A stretch of 64,000 bases of DNA from Trichobilharzia regenti (GCA_944472135.2 OX235270.1:137221632-137285631); one strand, 5' to 3'. Positions 10,203-22,700 are shown, counted from the first letter of the stretch. Notes: generated by a model from the sequence alone, not told the origin. A program made the numbers and translations.

Positions 10203-13092
10203 TTTTTAAAATTTAGTTATTATTTATTATTATTGTGGGTTCCTAGTGGAACGTAGGGCTTCAACTGCACGTCTCTAATTGCTTCTGTCTTCTGCTGTGC
10301 TTTTCACCTGCTTCCATGTTAGTCCATACTCTTTCAACTCCTCTTCATACGATCTCCTCCATGTCACACTTGCACTGACGTCCCACTCGCCGCTTCCCAT
10401 TTTGTCGGGTTCCACTCGAGCAATGGCCTGGCGCGCGCGCGATGTCACCCAGCGGCCTCCAGCCTCAGCGAGTGTCCAATCCATCCCCACTTTCTCCTGC
10501 ATATTTGTTGGGTGATTGGCTCTTGTTTTGTTTGTTCCCATAGTTTCTTGTCGATGATTATTTCCGACCCGGCCATCTGATCTTGAGTATAGAGGGAGGA
10601 GAGTTTTATTGATAAAGGTCGGAGTTAGCCTGTTGGAAATAGTCTTTGTGACCCGCCCGCCAAGTTTCTGATCCGTTCTATGCAGAGGAACTGACTGACT
10701 TGACGTGTTTGTATTCAAAATCCTACGCTTGTATTGAAGATCCAAATTTTGTTGTTGATGCTGAGTGACGAAGATTTCCAGATTGGTTTCAGGTTGATGA
10801 ATGTGCTTCTCGCCCCCCTCCCCGATTCTCGCTCGATTTGACATCCTCGTTCGTCCCGACTGCCTGTAGTTGAGACAATGCTCCCTAGACAAGTGAGAGA
10901 ATGAAGTAACCTCTTTCAAATCCCTCCCGTTGATGGTGATTGTCTTTGGATGTTGCTGATGCTGCTGTTGTTGTTGGTTGGTTATTTTCATAACCTCCGT
11001 CTTGTCTATGTTTACCTGGAGTCCTGTCTTTGCCGGCTGCTTCTTCGACCAGTTTGTCGGTTTTCGCTTGTAAGTCTTCGATTTTGTGTGTGTGACATCA
11101 AACATAAGTCATCCGCGAAATCCAGGTCTTCTAGGTTCTTCACGTCGGTCCAGGATATTCCTGTCTTCTCGTTTCCCACAGTCTGACGCATAATCCAGTC
11201 CACCACAATTAGGAATATCATTGGTGATAGTAAGCACCCTTGTCTGACTCCTGTGTTTACTCCAAACGCCTCGCTGAGTCTTCCGTTGTGGATCACTTGG
11301 CAGGTGCCGTTGTCGTACAGCTGTTGAATAAGGTTGATGAATATTTGGGGTACGCTATAGTACTCGAGTAATTTCCAAATTACTTCACGATCGACGCTGT
11401 CGAAGGCCTTCTCAAAGTGTATAAAGTTGAGGTAGAGGTTCGATTGATGGCCATTCCATGCTTTGTTCGATGATGATGCGTAGAGTTGCAATTTGGTCAG
11501 TACATGATTTGCCTGACTTTCCTGAATCCAGCTTGTTCTGGTCGGAGTTCTGTCTCCAGTGCGTCCTTCAATCTCTCCAGGATGACGCGACTCAGAATTT
11601 TACTTGGCGTCGATAGGAGCATGATTCCTCGCCAGTTCTTGCAGAGTGGGGCCTAAGTCACCCTTCTGTGGTAGTTTCACGAGGTAACCTGTCCTCCAGT
11701 CAGTAGGCATCTCTCCCTCCTTCTTTCAGACCATTTGCAATAATGGAGTCAGCATATCTGCTGTCGTCTCTAGGTCCGCTTTCAGTGCTTCAGGGTGTAT
11801 TCCATCTGGTCCAGCTGCTTTTCCAGCTTTCGGAAGCTTGATTGCATTCAGGACTTCAGCTTTCGTTGGCCGATTGGTGTCAACATGCAGTTATGTGCGT
11901 GCTGTTGTTGGTATTTCTGTATGGGTTGTAGGAGGTGGTCGGTCCAAGAGTTCTTTGAAGTGATCTGCCCATTGTTTAATCTGTCTTTCTTCCTTGGTAA
12001 TTGGGTTCCCTTGGCTGTCTTTTATAGGTTTCACTTGTGTTGATCTCTTCCCGGATAGAGATTTGGTTATCTGATATAGTGTCCTCAGGTCCCTTTTTTG
12101 CCTGCTGCCTTCTCAGCTTCAGTGGCCAGGTTGTTGTGGAATTCTCCATCCTGTGTCCAGTAGGCTCCGTCTCCATTTCCTTGAGATTGAAATGTAGTCT
12201 ATCTGGTTTTTGCTGTATCCATCTGGTGAAATCCATGTCGCATTGTGTATATCCTTGTGTTCGAACACACTGCCACCAATCACGAAATCATTGAAGGCGC
12301 AGAACTCTGAGAAGAGTTCGCCATTGTCATTCATTTCGCCGAGGGCCTCTCGACCCATGGTGAGTTCTCTTCCTGTGTTGTCTCCTCCCAGTTTCGAATT
12401 CATATCACCCATCAGGATATTTATTATCGCCATTTTGGACGTTGTCCATTACTGTTTGTAGTTGTCTATAGAAATACTCCTTCTTTTCTTGTTCTGAGAA
12501 GTTTGTAGGCGCATAGCATTGGATAATTGTAACCTTCCTTCCTTCCTTTTGTGTTGAACCTGGCTGTCATTATCCTGGAGGGGATTGGTTCCCACTGCAT
12601 GAGAGCTTTGACTGCTGATGGCCACTCCCTCGGTGTGCTCGTGGTAGTCCTCTGGGTGGCCGGAATAGATTATTGTCTCTCCAGTTGGTAGTTGACAGCC
12701 TCTATATCCGTTCCATCTGCTCTGGCAGATTCCCAACACTTCTATTGTACATCTTCTCATTTCAGTGGCTACCTGGGCAGCCTTTCCAGCTTCGTACATT
12801 GTACGAACATTCCGCGTACCCATCCTTATTTTTGAATTCATCGAAATAAGGCACATCGGCTGACTGGCTTCCCGAATGCTTTCACCAGCCTGCGTCATTT
12901 CACTTCCCCGAATCCAGCGAAAAATAAGGTTACTGTTTATATATTTAGAATTTTTAATATATTTGTGCATTGAAGTTTCTGTAGCGATTTGGTTAAGTTT
13001 TGGGGGTGGAGTTGCTGGCACCACGCCCAAACCCTCCCTCTTTATTCCGGGTTGGGAACGGCTAGAAAACTAGCGAGCTAGTAATCTAGGCG
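10203..13092 (-). mobile_element. Decayed RTE-A copy, tail-to-tail with the intact one
   Basis: On the minus strand the order is 5' leader (about 13092-12850), endonuclease (MGTRNVRTMYEAGKAAQ near 12820; GDMNSKLGGDN; NQIDYISISRKWRR) and reverse transcriptase (LYLNFIHFEKAFDSVDREV, GVRQGCLLSPMIFL, LDFADDLCLMSH near 11110), then the 3' end with an ATT/AAT tandem tail at 10203-10235. Several frameshifts and stops break it into frames at 12449-13030, 12119-12433, 11012-11491 and 10275-11105. Its longer 5' leader (gccagcaactccaccccc) is shared with the copy at 33-36 kb but only partly with the intact element 135 bp away. Confidence 0.85.
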
Positions 13093-13643
13093 AGGTTCAA
13101 TTTCGTTATGCGAACTTAATTTCTAATAAAACTGGTTCTAGTTTTACTAAATTAGATACCAAGAGGAAGTTGGGAACAGAGGGGATGTTCATTATCTGAA
13201 GAAAAAGAATAGCTTAATCAATGATTTGCACTTATTCAAATGTGTATGGAAAACAGTGTCAGTCGGCTGGATTAGAGGCATACCAATAACTGTGTCTACG
13301 ACCTTCATAGTTATTTTGTATAGTATGACTGGGTCTCCTTTTGAAATACCAGGCGAGAATAAGCAGGGACAATAAAGAAAAATGGGTGGGATTTATATGT
13401 GTTATTTGTAAATTACACACTAGTAAAGGCTGAGTTATGGTAGGAAGTCTGAGCTTCTTTATGTAATCGGTTGAACAAAAAATATTTTAGGTAATACACA
13501 AAGTTCAGAGTAAAAGTGAATTCTCAGATAATTAATATTGATTTTTTTTTACCATCAATGTTACAAGATTCTCAACACGAAAAGTTCAAAAACCATAATA
13601 CATCCAGCTTATATAGTATAGCTTCCACATTGTAGATTCAACC

Positions 13644-13645
<2 letters not shown>

Positions 13646-13717
<72 letters not shown>
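13646..13717. repeat. (TA)n microsatellite, about 72 bp
   Basis: A pure run of alternating T and A. The flanks 13093-13645 and 13718-14600 show no gene or recognisable repeat. Confidence 0.95.
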
Positions 13718-13718
<1 letters not shown>

Positions 13719-14607
13719 GAGAATTTTCATTTGATTGCTATATGTATATCTCTTAAGGTAGACCTATTTGTTTTAAAACAGAAATGTGATCATATGAACG
13801 AAGCTTCCTAAACTGAATCCTGTATAGTTGACTTTTTAATTCTGATCGTCTAAAATATGTAGATGCACCAAGCTTTGATGTAGGATTGTCATTTCACTGT
13901 TCATAGGATTGAATCCAAGCCATTATTGACTTATAAAATCGGACTGTAAGAATGAAAGCGAAATGTTGGACTGCTAAAGTTATATCCATATAAATAAGAG
14001 AATTAATACTGCGCACTTGAACGTATCCTTGAGAACACGTTTTAATTAAAAATCTTAACTGTGTTAAGAGATAGCTTAGATGCGTAAGTATTTGATCGTT
14101 TGACCATTATATGCTAAACCTTATTTAGGAAACTGAAACTGTAGGTTGTTCGAGATCATCGTTGTGGACGTGTTTAGAAAGACCTACTTAACATGTTATC
14201 GGAGTTGTCGGAGATAGTTCTTTCAAACATCTTGTTCACATGTATACTGCACGCTGTTGGCTAGTCCTCACTGTGGTTGGTGGAAGTACTGAGTTAAGCA
14301 TCCAATGAAGTACTCGACGTAAGGTGAAATATATGCTTGCGTTTGGCTAGTGTATGCATTATGGTTTACACATTGTTTTTACGTCGAAAAGTTGGTATTA
14401 AACAATTAATTTAAAAATTCATCGAAATGCATAAAAAATAATCAAGCATTTTTTGTTGTTTTTGATGAAACATTCAAACCATGTGCTCTTAAATGGTTTC
14501 CTACTGATTTCACGTTATAATTATCTTTTTTATTCCAACTATAGACCAATTTTATATATGTCCAAACCAAGTTCACTTTTATCAGTTTGAAAAAATTTGG
14601 GCATTGG

Positions 14608-15725
14608 GTATATGATATTCATTATAATAAAGGTTTTTTTGTATTTCCCAATAAATGAAAAACAAAACGATATTGTTGTGTTTACTGACGTTTCGCTAAT
14701 AGCTTTATCAAAGTATTATTTAACCGGAATTTACAAAATCTCAGCATATATATAACAAAGAGCTAAGCGGTGAGAAAATAGACTTAGGTCAAGTTAAAGG
14801 GACATATTGAATATCGGAATAACAATGAAGACCATTTATACTAAATAACGTCTGTTATGACATCAAAATAAAATTTACTAACTTGACCATCCTTTCCTCA
14901 GTCTGGGGGCATTTTTCGTTGTCAAGTTGGTCAATTGGTAAAGATAACAAAATCAAGTGTGGATTGTTGGATTTGATCAGTGTGTAAGATTATAAAAGCA
15001 GTGTATGTTTACATAGTGAACTTGCTTATCACATTCGTGTTGATTTTGTCACTTCATGGGGGAGGGAGGTGTTGTAACCAGGTCAGATTCTGTTTAAGTT
15101 CGTCATTCCTATTCAGGCAATTTGGATTCCACTTGATATGTAGTGCTTCTGATATTAGACATTCTTTGTGATTTCTGAAGTTTTTCTGGATTATTTCAAT
15201 ATTGCCAAAATCGATTTTGTGGCCTGATTCTATAGCGTGTAGACAGGCTATGGATGATGATTTTTCAAGTTTTTCTAGTTCAACTGAATTTCTCGGTGGT
15301 CGAAGAGATGTTCTACGGTGTTCATTTCTTCTGATTTTGATTTCTTGAGATGTTTGTTCGATGTATATCGCATCACATTCTGAGCATTTAATTTTATAGA
15401 CACAATTAGATAGAGAATCTTTGGGGATTTGGTCTTTTATATGGACAAGGTTGCTTTGAAGTGTGTCTGATGTTTTGAAGAAAATTCTAATGTCGAGCTG
15501 ATTGAATACTCTTCTGATATCGTCTAACGTCTCTGTTCTATATGGAATGACGACTGTTGACGTCCATGTTTTCGGAATGCGTTTTAGACCATACTTAATG
15601 TCTGTTTTGATTTTGTTGATGAAGTTCCTTGGATAAAGCTATTAGCATTAAATAGCGAAACGTCAGTAAAAACAATATCTTATTGTTTTTCATTCATTGG
15701 GAAATACAAAAATCATTATTATAAT
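14608..15725 (-). mobile_element. Penelope-like element fragment with inverted ends, GIY-YIG region
   Basis: On the minus strand about 15600-15025 reads VVIPYRTETLDDIRRVFNQL, then SNCVYKIKCSECDAIYIEQT, then EHRRTSLRPPRNSVELEK and a C-terminus ISEALHIKWNPNCLNRND. This is the linker and GIY-YIG domain of a second PLE family; the invariant Gly of YIGQT is Glu here. The ends are inverted copies of about 85 bp: 14622-14710 (ttgtatttcccaataaatga, acgtttcgc) and 15632-15720. Both carry GCTATTAGC, GAAAC and GTC in hammerhead-like order. 14715-15020 is non-coding tail. Confidence 0.75.
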
Positions 15726-16761
15726 GAATAAACTAACTGTAAGTTTCAAATTCACTCAGTTGAATTCATTTTGGTCGAAGTATCTTAGACAGACAGACTT
15801 ATGGTGAGACAATATGTATTCGTTGACGGTGAAATGCAAATCTGAACAGTGGCAGAATTAGACGTTGTACCGGATGACCTAGGAAACTTAGCTGTTTACC
15901 AAGTCACCGCTTCATTATCAACCATCAATCCCTAGAACAATACTAGTCTGAGATAGTGTCATCTAAAATTAACATCCTTCCTCCTTGCGTTAAATTGTCA
16001 AGTGAAGAACTATCTTATCACCTAGTGTGATGACGTTGAATAGGCAGTTAAGTATGATTTATTCACATGACAACCAAGCATAACTTGTAATGACTACAGT
16101 GAAATTATGACATGGTTAGCAGATAGTTTTCATAACTAGGCTAGTAGAACTCTACGTTAGTAATTTGGAGGCCGTTAATTCGAATCGTACCAGGTATTAT
16201 TTTATCTCACTTGCAATCACTAAGCGCTGCAATATCCAAATTCCATTGGACACATTAATTTGGAAAAAGTGACTTCCCTTACAATATAAATCTTAATTTA
16301 ACTACTCACATGCTAAAACGATCAGTGTTTTTATTGGAGGGGAGAATAGAAATCTTGATTTGATGGATTATTTCATGTATGGCTAAAGAAGTTTACAAAG
16401 TCAATTATTTATTAATACAATCTTTTGTAATCATTTTTCCCTGGTTTTTGTTTCATTAAAGTTGCGATCACTACACTACAAAGCATGCTATTTCTCTTCT
16501 AAGTTAAGTGACGTTATTCAACGCCTATAACTTCTAGTATCCGGCAGTTTAATATTATTCACATAAAACTGAAATATTCCGCAAACACATCGTTGGATTT
16601 TCTGTTCAGTCTGCAAATTTTAATCACAGAAAGCTTGAATCAAGTTTTAGAGACTATATGATGATGATGATGAGGTGTTTAATAATTTGTAGTCATGTGA
16701 AGGTGCAGAAGCTAATATTTGCAGTTATCAGTCAGGTAAATATTTCAAATAGAAATCTAAT
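15726..16761. other. No gene or repeat recognised
   Basis: AT-rich sequence without convincing coding potential. A tRNA-T-arm-like string (ttaattcgaatcg, about 16180) may be an old SINE trace but is too decayed to call. Confidence 0.5.
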
Positions 16762-17169
16762 ATTCAAGTGTTGGTTTGTAGGGATTTGATTGGTTTCAGG
16801 ATTTCATCATGAGCTGACATTAGTTAGACACTTGAATGCCAATGAGAAGCTCACTGGCGACTGGCCCTATTCAGGTAGGTAGTTACCTGGGTTCCAGTGG
16901 GAAGTCGTGAGGACAAATACTCGCCGAAGACATTGGCCAGCGGTTGCGCTATGTCGTGAATTGGCAGAGGTTAGGATTCAAGGACCATTGGATCGGGTTC
17001 CAGTGGCTTAATGGTATACGAGCTCACCTTGTAACCGGAAGGTCCTGGGTTTGAATCCCGGTGGATTCGTATTGCTGAAGAGTCCAAAACTAGGACGAAA
17101 CAGACGTCCAGTACTCTCAGGTTTTCCAATGGTTCTCTAATTAATGTCAGCTCATGATGAAATCCTGAA
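16762..17169 (+). mobile_element. Small element with inverted repeats, tRNA-like segment and hammerhead ribozyme
   Basis: A 408-bp unit sits between direct repeats AGAAATCTAAT at 16751-16761 and 17170-17180, a likely target duplication. Inside are 35-bp inverted repeats, 16794-16828 and 17136-17170, with 34 of 35 positions pairing; the right arm overlaps the target repeat by one base. Between them lie a tRNA-like stretch with box A TGGCTTAATGG (17004-17014) and box B GGTTTGAATCC (17048-17058), followed directly by a complete type I hammerhead (17069-17114). There is no ORF, so it would need proteins from elsewhere, presumably a LINE or PLE. A badly decayed relative may lie near 45340-45440. 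I do not know a described family with this exact layout. Confidence 0.7.
17069..17114 (+). ncRNA. Hammerhead ribozyme, type I, complete core
   Basis: Core segment CTGAAGA at 17075-17081 fits the consensus CUGANGA (position 7 is free). Helix II is GTCC (17082-17085) with GGAC (17093-17096), loop AAAACTA. GAAA follows at 17097-17100. Helix III is the usual very short stem of schistosome/PLE hammerheads: A17100-T17107 and C17101-G17106 around a 4-nt loop. The cleavage triplet is GTC, with cut expected after C17108. Helix I is 17069-17074 (GTATTG) with 17109-17114 (CAGTAC), six pairs including one G-T. All invariant residues are present, unlike the three SMalpha relics in this window. Confidence 0.8.
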
Positions 17170-17439
17170 AGAAATCTAATAATTTTGCCAGTGAAAACAT
17201 TGTTTGCGAACAGACAGAAGAAACAATATGAAATCTCGTCTTGTTTAAGTCAATTTTCGTCTTTCCCGTTGACTAACTGAACCAAAATAATTAGATTCTG
17301 TTGACAATTTGGCTACTAGTACGGATACTTCAGCAATGTCTGGGGATTAACATTGATGCTGCTCGGTGGATGGTGACTAGCGGTTTAATCAATCAACGGA
17401 GAAAACAAAACATGACTGAAATAAAATAATCACTTATTC

Positions 17440-17595
17440 CCCTTCCCCAAGAGGTGGCTCAAGTGATCTAGTGGGTAACGCGTTGGTTCGAGTCTCAGTG
17501 GTAACACCATCACCCAATACGGAATGCAGGTTCATCCGGCCGACGAGTCATAAATAGAATGAGACGGATTCCACTAGTAGTCTCCATCCACCAAA
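17440..17595 (+). repeat. SMalpha-type repeat with decayed hammerhead
   Basis: The unit begins with a polymerase III-like head (gaggtggctcaagtgatc, then GGTTCGAGTCTC) and continues to TTCATCCGG, a core-like CCGACGA, AATAGAATGAGAC and GGATTCCACTAG. Helix I (CATCCG with CGGATT) survives. The core, helix II and the GAAA box (GAGA here) are mutated, so cleavage is not expected. A second short trace with ggtggatggtgactagcgg lies at 17367-17388. Confidence 0.65.
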
Positions 17596-18530
17596 TATTA
17601 TGAAATCTAATATAAAATGTAATAATTCAGTTTTCATCCAATGTGACAGATGAAATAAGCACTAATGATTGATAAAATGTATGGCGAAATTTTACAGTCC
17701 CTTGTCAAACTCCGATCAGTATTGACTAGGTTCATGTATTAACCTGCATGCCGTTAGTTATGTAGTAATTTAATTCCACTTCATACAGTATTGGTATTTT
17801 TACATAGATGAACATCAAACTGTACACATTTTTCATCTTCCATCCATCTTTTTCAGAAACTTAGTAATTCTTTCGTAACTTAATGTTGATTTACCCTTAG
17901 CTTCATTCAGTTTGATGCTATTGGCTCTCGTTCTTTCTACACTGGAGACTTTCCATCCCATGAAATTCCCCATAAGACTTGCAAAGTTCACGATCTCTAT
18001 ATATAGCTAAGCTGCTTTGTGTTTTAATTTAGTATCAAGTTGGAGTAATGATAAATGATAATATCAGGAAATGAGATAGCTTTCTTCAGAAATAATTGTT
18101 CATAGGGAATAAAAAGTTAGTTGCAGCGAAGAAAATTTTCTTTTCGACGAAATCATCAACTAGGCCGTACATTCGTGTATTTTAATAAATGGGTAGGAAA
18201 GTTCCAGAATAATTTCTGGTCAAGAGTCAGATTAATAGAATTACAATTATGAATTAAAATGCCATAATAAACAGGGGGACGGATAAAGCTCAGATAAAGT
18301 AGCATCATGATTACTGAGAAGATTGACATATTGTGCAATTAGGGGTTAAAAATGTAGAAATAACAGGATGTTTGGATAAAAAAAATCCAGTGGGATCATA
18401 ACTACTGTGACGGATAATTGTTTATGCATTCAGGAGTTAAATATGTGGAAATAATAAAATAACAAAATAGACAGAAAGTTCGGATATGAAAATACGGTAG
18501 TGTAAATAGGGATTAATAATCAATAATAAT
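17596..18530. other. No gene recognised
   Basis: Only short chance frames are seen; none has a known motif or splice-supported extension. Confidence 0.5.
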
Positions 18531-18758
18531 TTTTTCCTTTACGTTCCCAGTGGAACATAGGGCTTCAAGCTAGTGGCTTGAAGTTTCTGTAGCAGTGTTT
18601 ACTTTTACAGGATGGGGTTGCCAGCCTCATGTCCAACCTTTCCTCCTCATCAGCATTATTTCTGGCTTAGCGAGGTAAAGAAGTGAGCCAGCGGGAGATC
18701 GAACCCCGGACCATGTGCATGGTCGGCGAGCGTCCTAACCACCGTGCCACTGACGCAC
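18531..18758 (-). mobile_element. SR2-type composite SINE (tRNA-like head plus RTE-A ends)
   Basis: On the minus strand the head is GTGGCACGGTGGTTAGGAC with box B-like GGTTCGATCTC. It is followed by gaggctggcaaccccatcct and gctacagaaacttcaagcc, which match the RTE-A leader at 7032-7080, and then tgaagccctatgttccactg, which matches the RTE-A 3' end at 10022-10045. The same composite occurs twice in the COLGALT intron. The layout fits the short SR2 'subfamily A' repeats known in schistosomes. Confidence 0.8.
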
Positions 18759-19751
18759 ATAAATAAGGATAAAGAAAAACTTAAAATAAACTCAATAAAC
18801 ACGAAGTGTGGATAAGAAAGTCAATGGGATAGTCAGTATTAGAAGAATTACCTGTTTATGATGGCCATGGCAGAGACTAGGGTTGAACGTATTTCTTTTG
18901 GATACATAGCGTGGGTTTGAGCTTTTGGATGGTTAGTGCCCATGTGTCTTAATTTTACTCCCTTTGATAGGTTTGATCGAATCTTGTATCAGTATCAAGA
19001 GCCTCGATATGGGTATATGCTATAGATTACTCTCGAGAGTTCATCAGTAATTAATACAGCATCACCCTGTATTTTATCACATAAAATCATTCTATGAAGG
19101 GATTATATTGTACCGCGATGCCCACATTCTATTCTTAGATAGATGTCAAAAATATGAGTGAGAAAGTGCTTATTAAAAGTGAAAAGTGTTTTGTAGTAAA
19201 TGCAGTAGACTGTGACATAATCACAATGATCATAGTTTCTACAAATACAAGTTTTTATTATTTTACTCTTTAATACTGATAATCAGCATATTATTTTTAT
19301 ATTAACAGTAAGCTAAGAAAGATGAGTGTTTTTTCCCACATACCTAAATTATGCTGTTAATTTTATATCCTCCGATTTTTACTGCAATCTATCAAAAATC
19401 AAATTGTTCTTTCAGTCCGTCGTTGTTGTTTATTAGTTTGTAATTGATTTCTTTTATCAGTCACAGCAAGATTAATAAGGTCTTATTACCTACCTTCTTT
19501 TGATGTGTGCAGTCTGTTGACTAGGTACTACATTTATTAATTTTTATGCGTTACGTGAAAAATGATTGGTTCTTGGAATCTATTATCTAGCATAGGACTT
19601 GTTATGTTTCTAGGAATTTGAATCCCATTGGTCATTTGATTGTGCAAAAATCAATAATTTCCCCCTTTCATCATAAACTATTAGTGAATAATTCCCACTT
19701 GGCATATGTTTACAACAGGACAAAGTTGGTCTTATTCATTATTTATAACAT
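18759..19751. other. Upstream region of the galactosyltransferase gene
   Basis: No ORF, RNA gene or repeat recognised. It presumably holds the promoter and 5' UTR of the gene starting at 19752, but no specific element can be supported. Confidence 0.4.
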
Positions 19752-22700
19752 ATGGGTAAGAAAAATAACCGGTCTAAAGGAGAAAAATTAAATTTTCATA
19801 AGACACAGGTCAAGGGCAAGCTAGTGAAAACAAATACCAGTAAAGCTTCACTCCAAAATTCGAATTATAAAGCAGTCCAAAAGCTTCCTCAACAAACAAA
19901 ATCAAAATTTTCCGGTGAATTTTACTTCACCCGAAAAATCTTACGAATCATGGACTGGAAGTTCCTGGTGTCTTGTTCCTTGGTATTATGCCTTTATCTG
20001 TGTACAGTTTTAACCAAATCTACAATATTATCCTCTGATGATCAAGCTAGTCATGATGTTAATACACTCAGTAAAAAACTATCCGATTCACCAATTGAAA
20101 TATCGACAGTAGATTCTGAAGAGAATGATCAGATTTCCAACAGTCACTTGAACGCTGAAAGTGAGGACAATAAAGAAGAGGGAGAGACGTCGTCTTTACT
20201 TAACTCAAACCTCTTAATGCCAACACTATGCATTGGTGTATTAGTCCGTAATAAAGCTCATACATTACCATATTTTCTGAATGGTATAGAGAGTCAACAA
20301 TATCCTAGTAAGCGAATTACACTGATATTTTATGTTGATAATACAATTGATTCAAGTGATGCAATACTGAATGAGTGGATTCAATGTAACAAGCATAAAT
20401 ATCACAATATAATTTTAGAAGTTGAAGAACATAATGTCAGTAGATCAACTGATGAAGAAATCAGCAAACTATGGACTGAGAATCATTATCAACACATCAT
20501 AAAATTACGTCAGAAATTACTGAATAAGGCACGTGATATGTGGGCTGACTTCTACCTATCCATTGATGCTGATGTAATACTTATGAATCCAGCGACTATT
20601 GAACATTTGATAAGTGTGATGCTTAAACCTCTGAATGATGTTTCACAGTCCGATATAAATTCAAGAAGTAATGAAGAAATAATTATTTTAGCACCATTAT
20701 TAAATTGTACATCATCTGAACATTATTCAAATTTTTGGGGTGCAATGAGTGAAGAAGGCTATTATCTACGCTCTGATCATTATTTTGATTTACAAAAACG
20801 TCGTATTCAAGGTGTCTATCCCGTAGCCATGGTGCATTCAATGTTTCTAGTCAACTTAAAGTTCCAGAAATCAGAATTAATTGGTTATGATCCACCACCG
20901 ACAAATTATACCGGACCAATCGATGACATCATTATATTTTCTAGATCAGTACAACGCGCTGAAATTGACTTCTACCTGGATAATACACAATTCTACGGTT
21001 ATATACCATCTCCAGTTGATGAACAAGATCTTAACATATACTCAGAAGATTTAAGTAACGCCTGGCTTTTACGGGAACAAGATTTATTTGTTCATTTACG
21101 TCTACAGGCAATCATTGATGAGGAGAATAAGCAAAAAGTTTCCCCATCAAACTGTCTGTTAGATATTGCTAACAACCAGTTGCCAAAATTAAGTAAATTA
21201 GGATTTGATGAAATCTATTTTATTAATCTTCTACGACGTACTGATCGTAGATTGAAAATGGAATACATGTTCGATCAGTTAGGTATGAGTGTTAAACGTT
21301 ATGAAGCTGTGGATGGTAAAAATTTAAGCCTAGAAAAACTTGATGAATTGCACATAAAACAACTACCGGGTTATACTGATCCTTATCATAAAAGATCTTT
21401 AAAGTATGGAGAAATTGGCTGTTTTCTAAGTCATTACAACATATGGAATGTGAGTGAATTTTACTTTATAATTCAATTTTACCAGTATTTATTGTTAAAT
21501 TCGACAATCCCACAACTTTTTGACTTCAGCTATAGCTTTAATGATATATTTCACTAAAAGACGTATGAAATAATTATTTTAACCATCAACTAATTAGTCT
21601 AAGTATTAGTAAGGTTTTGACTGTGTATTTTTCATTCCTGTCAATGGGTGGAAGGAATAAATAAGCTGTGCTATTACAATAGAGTAACAATTTTTACTTC
21701 ATTCACTAATTGTTGGTCATCCACGTAGCTGTAAACGTTCTCTCTAAAGTTCTTAAATACTGAAGGTGTTGTTACTTCTTAACCAGAAGAAAATCTAATT
21801 TGTAAGTGCTGAAAGAGGAAGGAAAAATAAAATAACCACGCATTCAAGAGTATGTTCTCAAGAGCAGTACAGAATCAAGTTTAGAGTTGATTATTTGGCT
21901 AACAATTTTGTTATTCTGTACGACTGGTAACAGTTGAACTATAAACTGTGCGTGTTGATCAAAAGAAAGAAAGCGTAAAATTGCTATGGAGGTTCCTCAG
22001 ATACCTTCTAGTTAAAACAAAACTTGTAACAACTCAAACACCTGGAAACGAACTAGGAGCTAATTTAGCTAGTTTTTCATTATTTCAGTCTTATTTATTT
22101 ATTTATTTTAGCCCTTGTTGTATTTTGGTGTAGGGGTGAAGTTCTACAAGCTCATAGCTGGCGTAACCTGGGAGGTTTTTTGCTGTCCAAATATTTTTTC
22201 AGATTTTAATTTTTTTTCGAATATCTCTGTTTTTGTCATCTGCTGACATCAGTTAATCCCCTGATTTCATATTTCCTGATTTTTCACAGTACTCATGTAA
22301 ACTGTTACAAATGTAATCAACACAAAATTCAACTAATTATTGAGTTTTCAAAACATCAATATTTGAGATTTCACCTACTGTATTCATCCTAAAACATTAC
22401 TGTTTCTCCTGCAATTTTCTGGTTGTCTTGATTAGTGAAACGAGTCTTGTTTTGTCTGACGTTCCAGCACGCATGATTTCGTTGTTGTTGTTGTTGATAG
22501 TGAGGAGGAAGTGGAACTTAATTCCTTTGATTCAGCAAAGTCAAATAGTTCTACATTGCTTCACTTATTTCACCAATTTACTTTCCATAGGAATGTTTAT
22601 TTCCATAGTCATAGGATTGTTATCTATACTATACTTTTTCTCACTTAAACTCTGAACTTGCTGTAATTCCACGTGTTTTTCATTAATTATCGGATTAAAT

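Noticed and set aside
14608..15725. A DNA transposon with terminal inverted repeats
   Set aside because: The ends are inverted, but the coding part is a PLE GIY-YIG domain and no transposase motif is present.
16994..17068. A functional tRNA-Thr gene (anticodon-loop text ttgtaa)
   Set aside because: D and T arms are recognisable, but the anticodon and acceptor stems do not pair properly. It is better explained as the tRNA-like promoter part of the hammerhead element.
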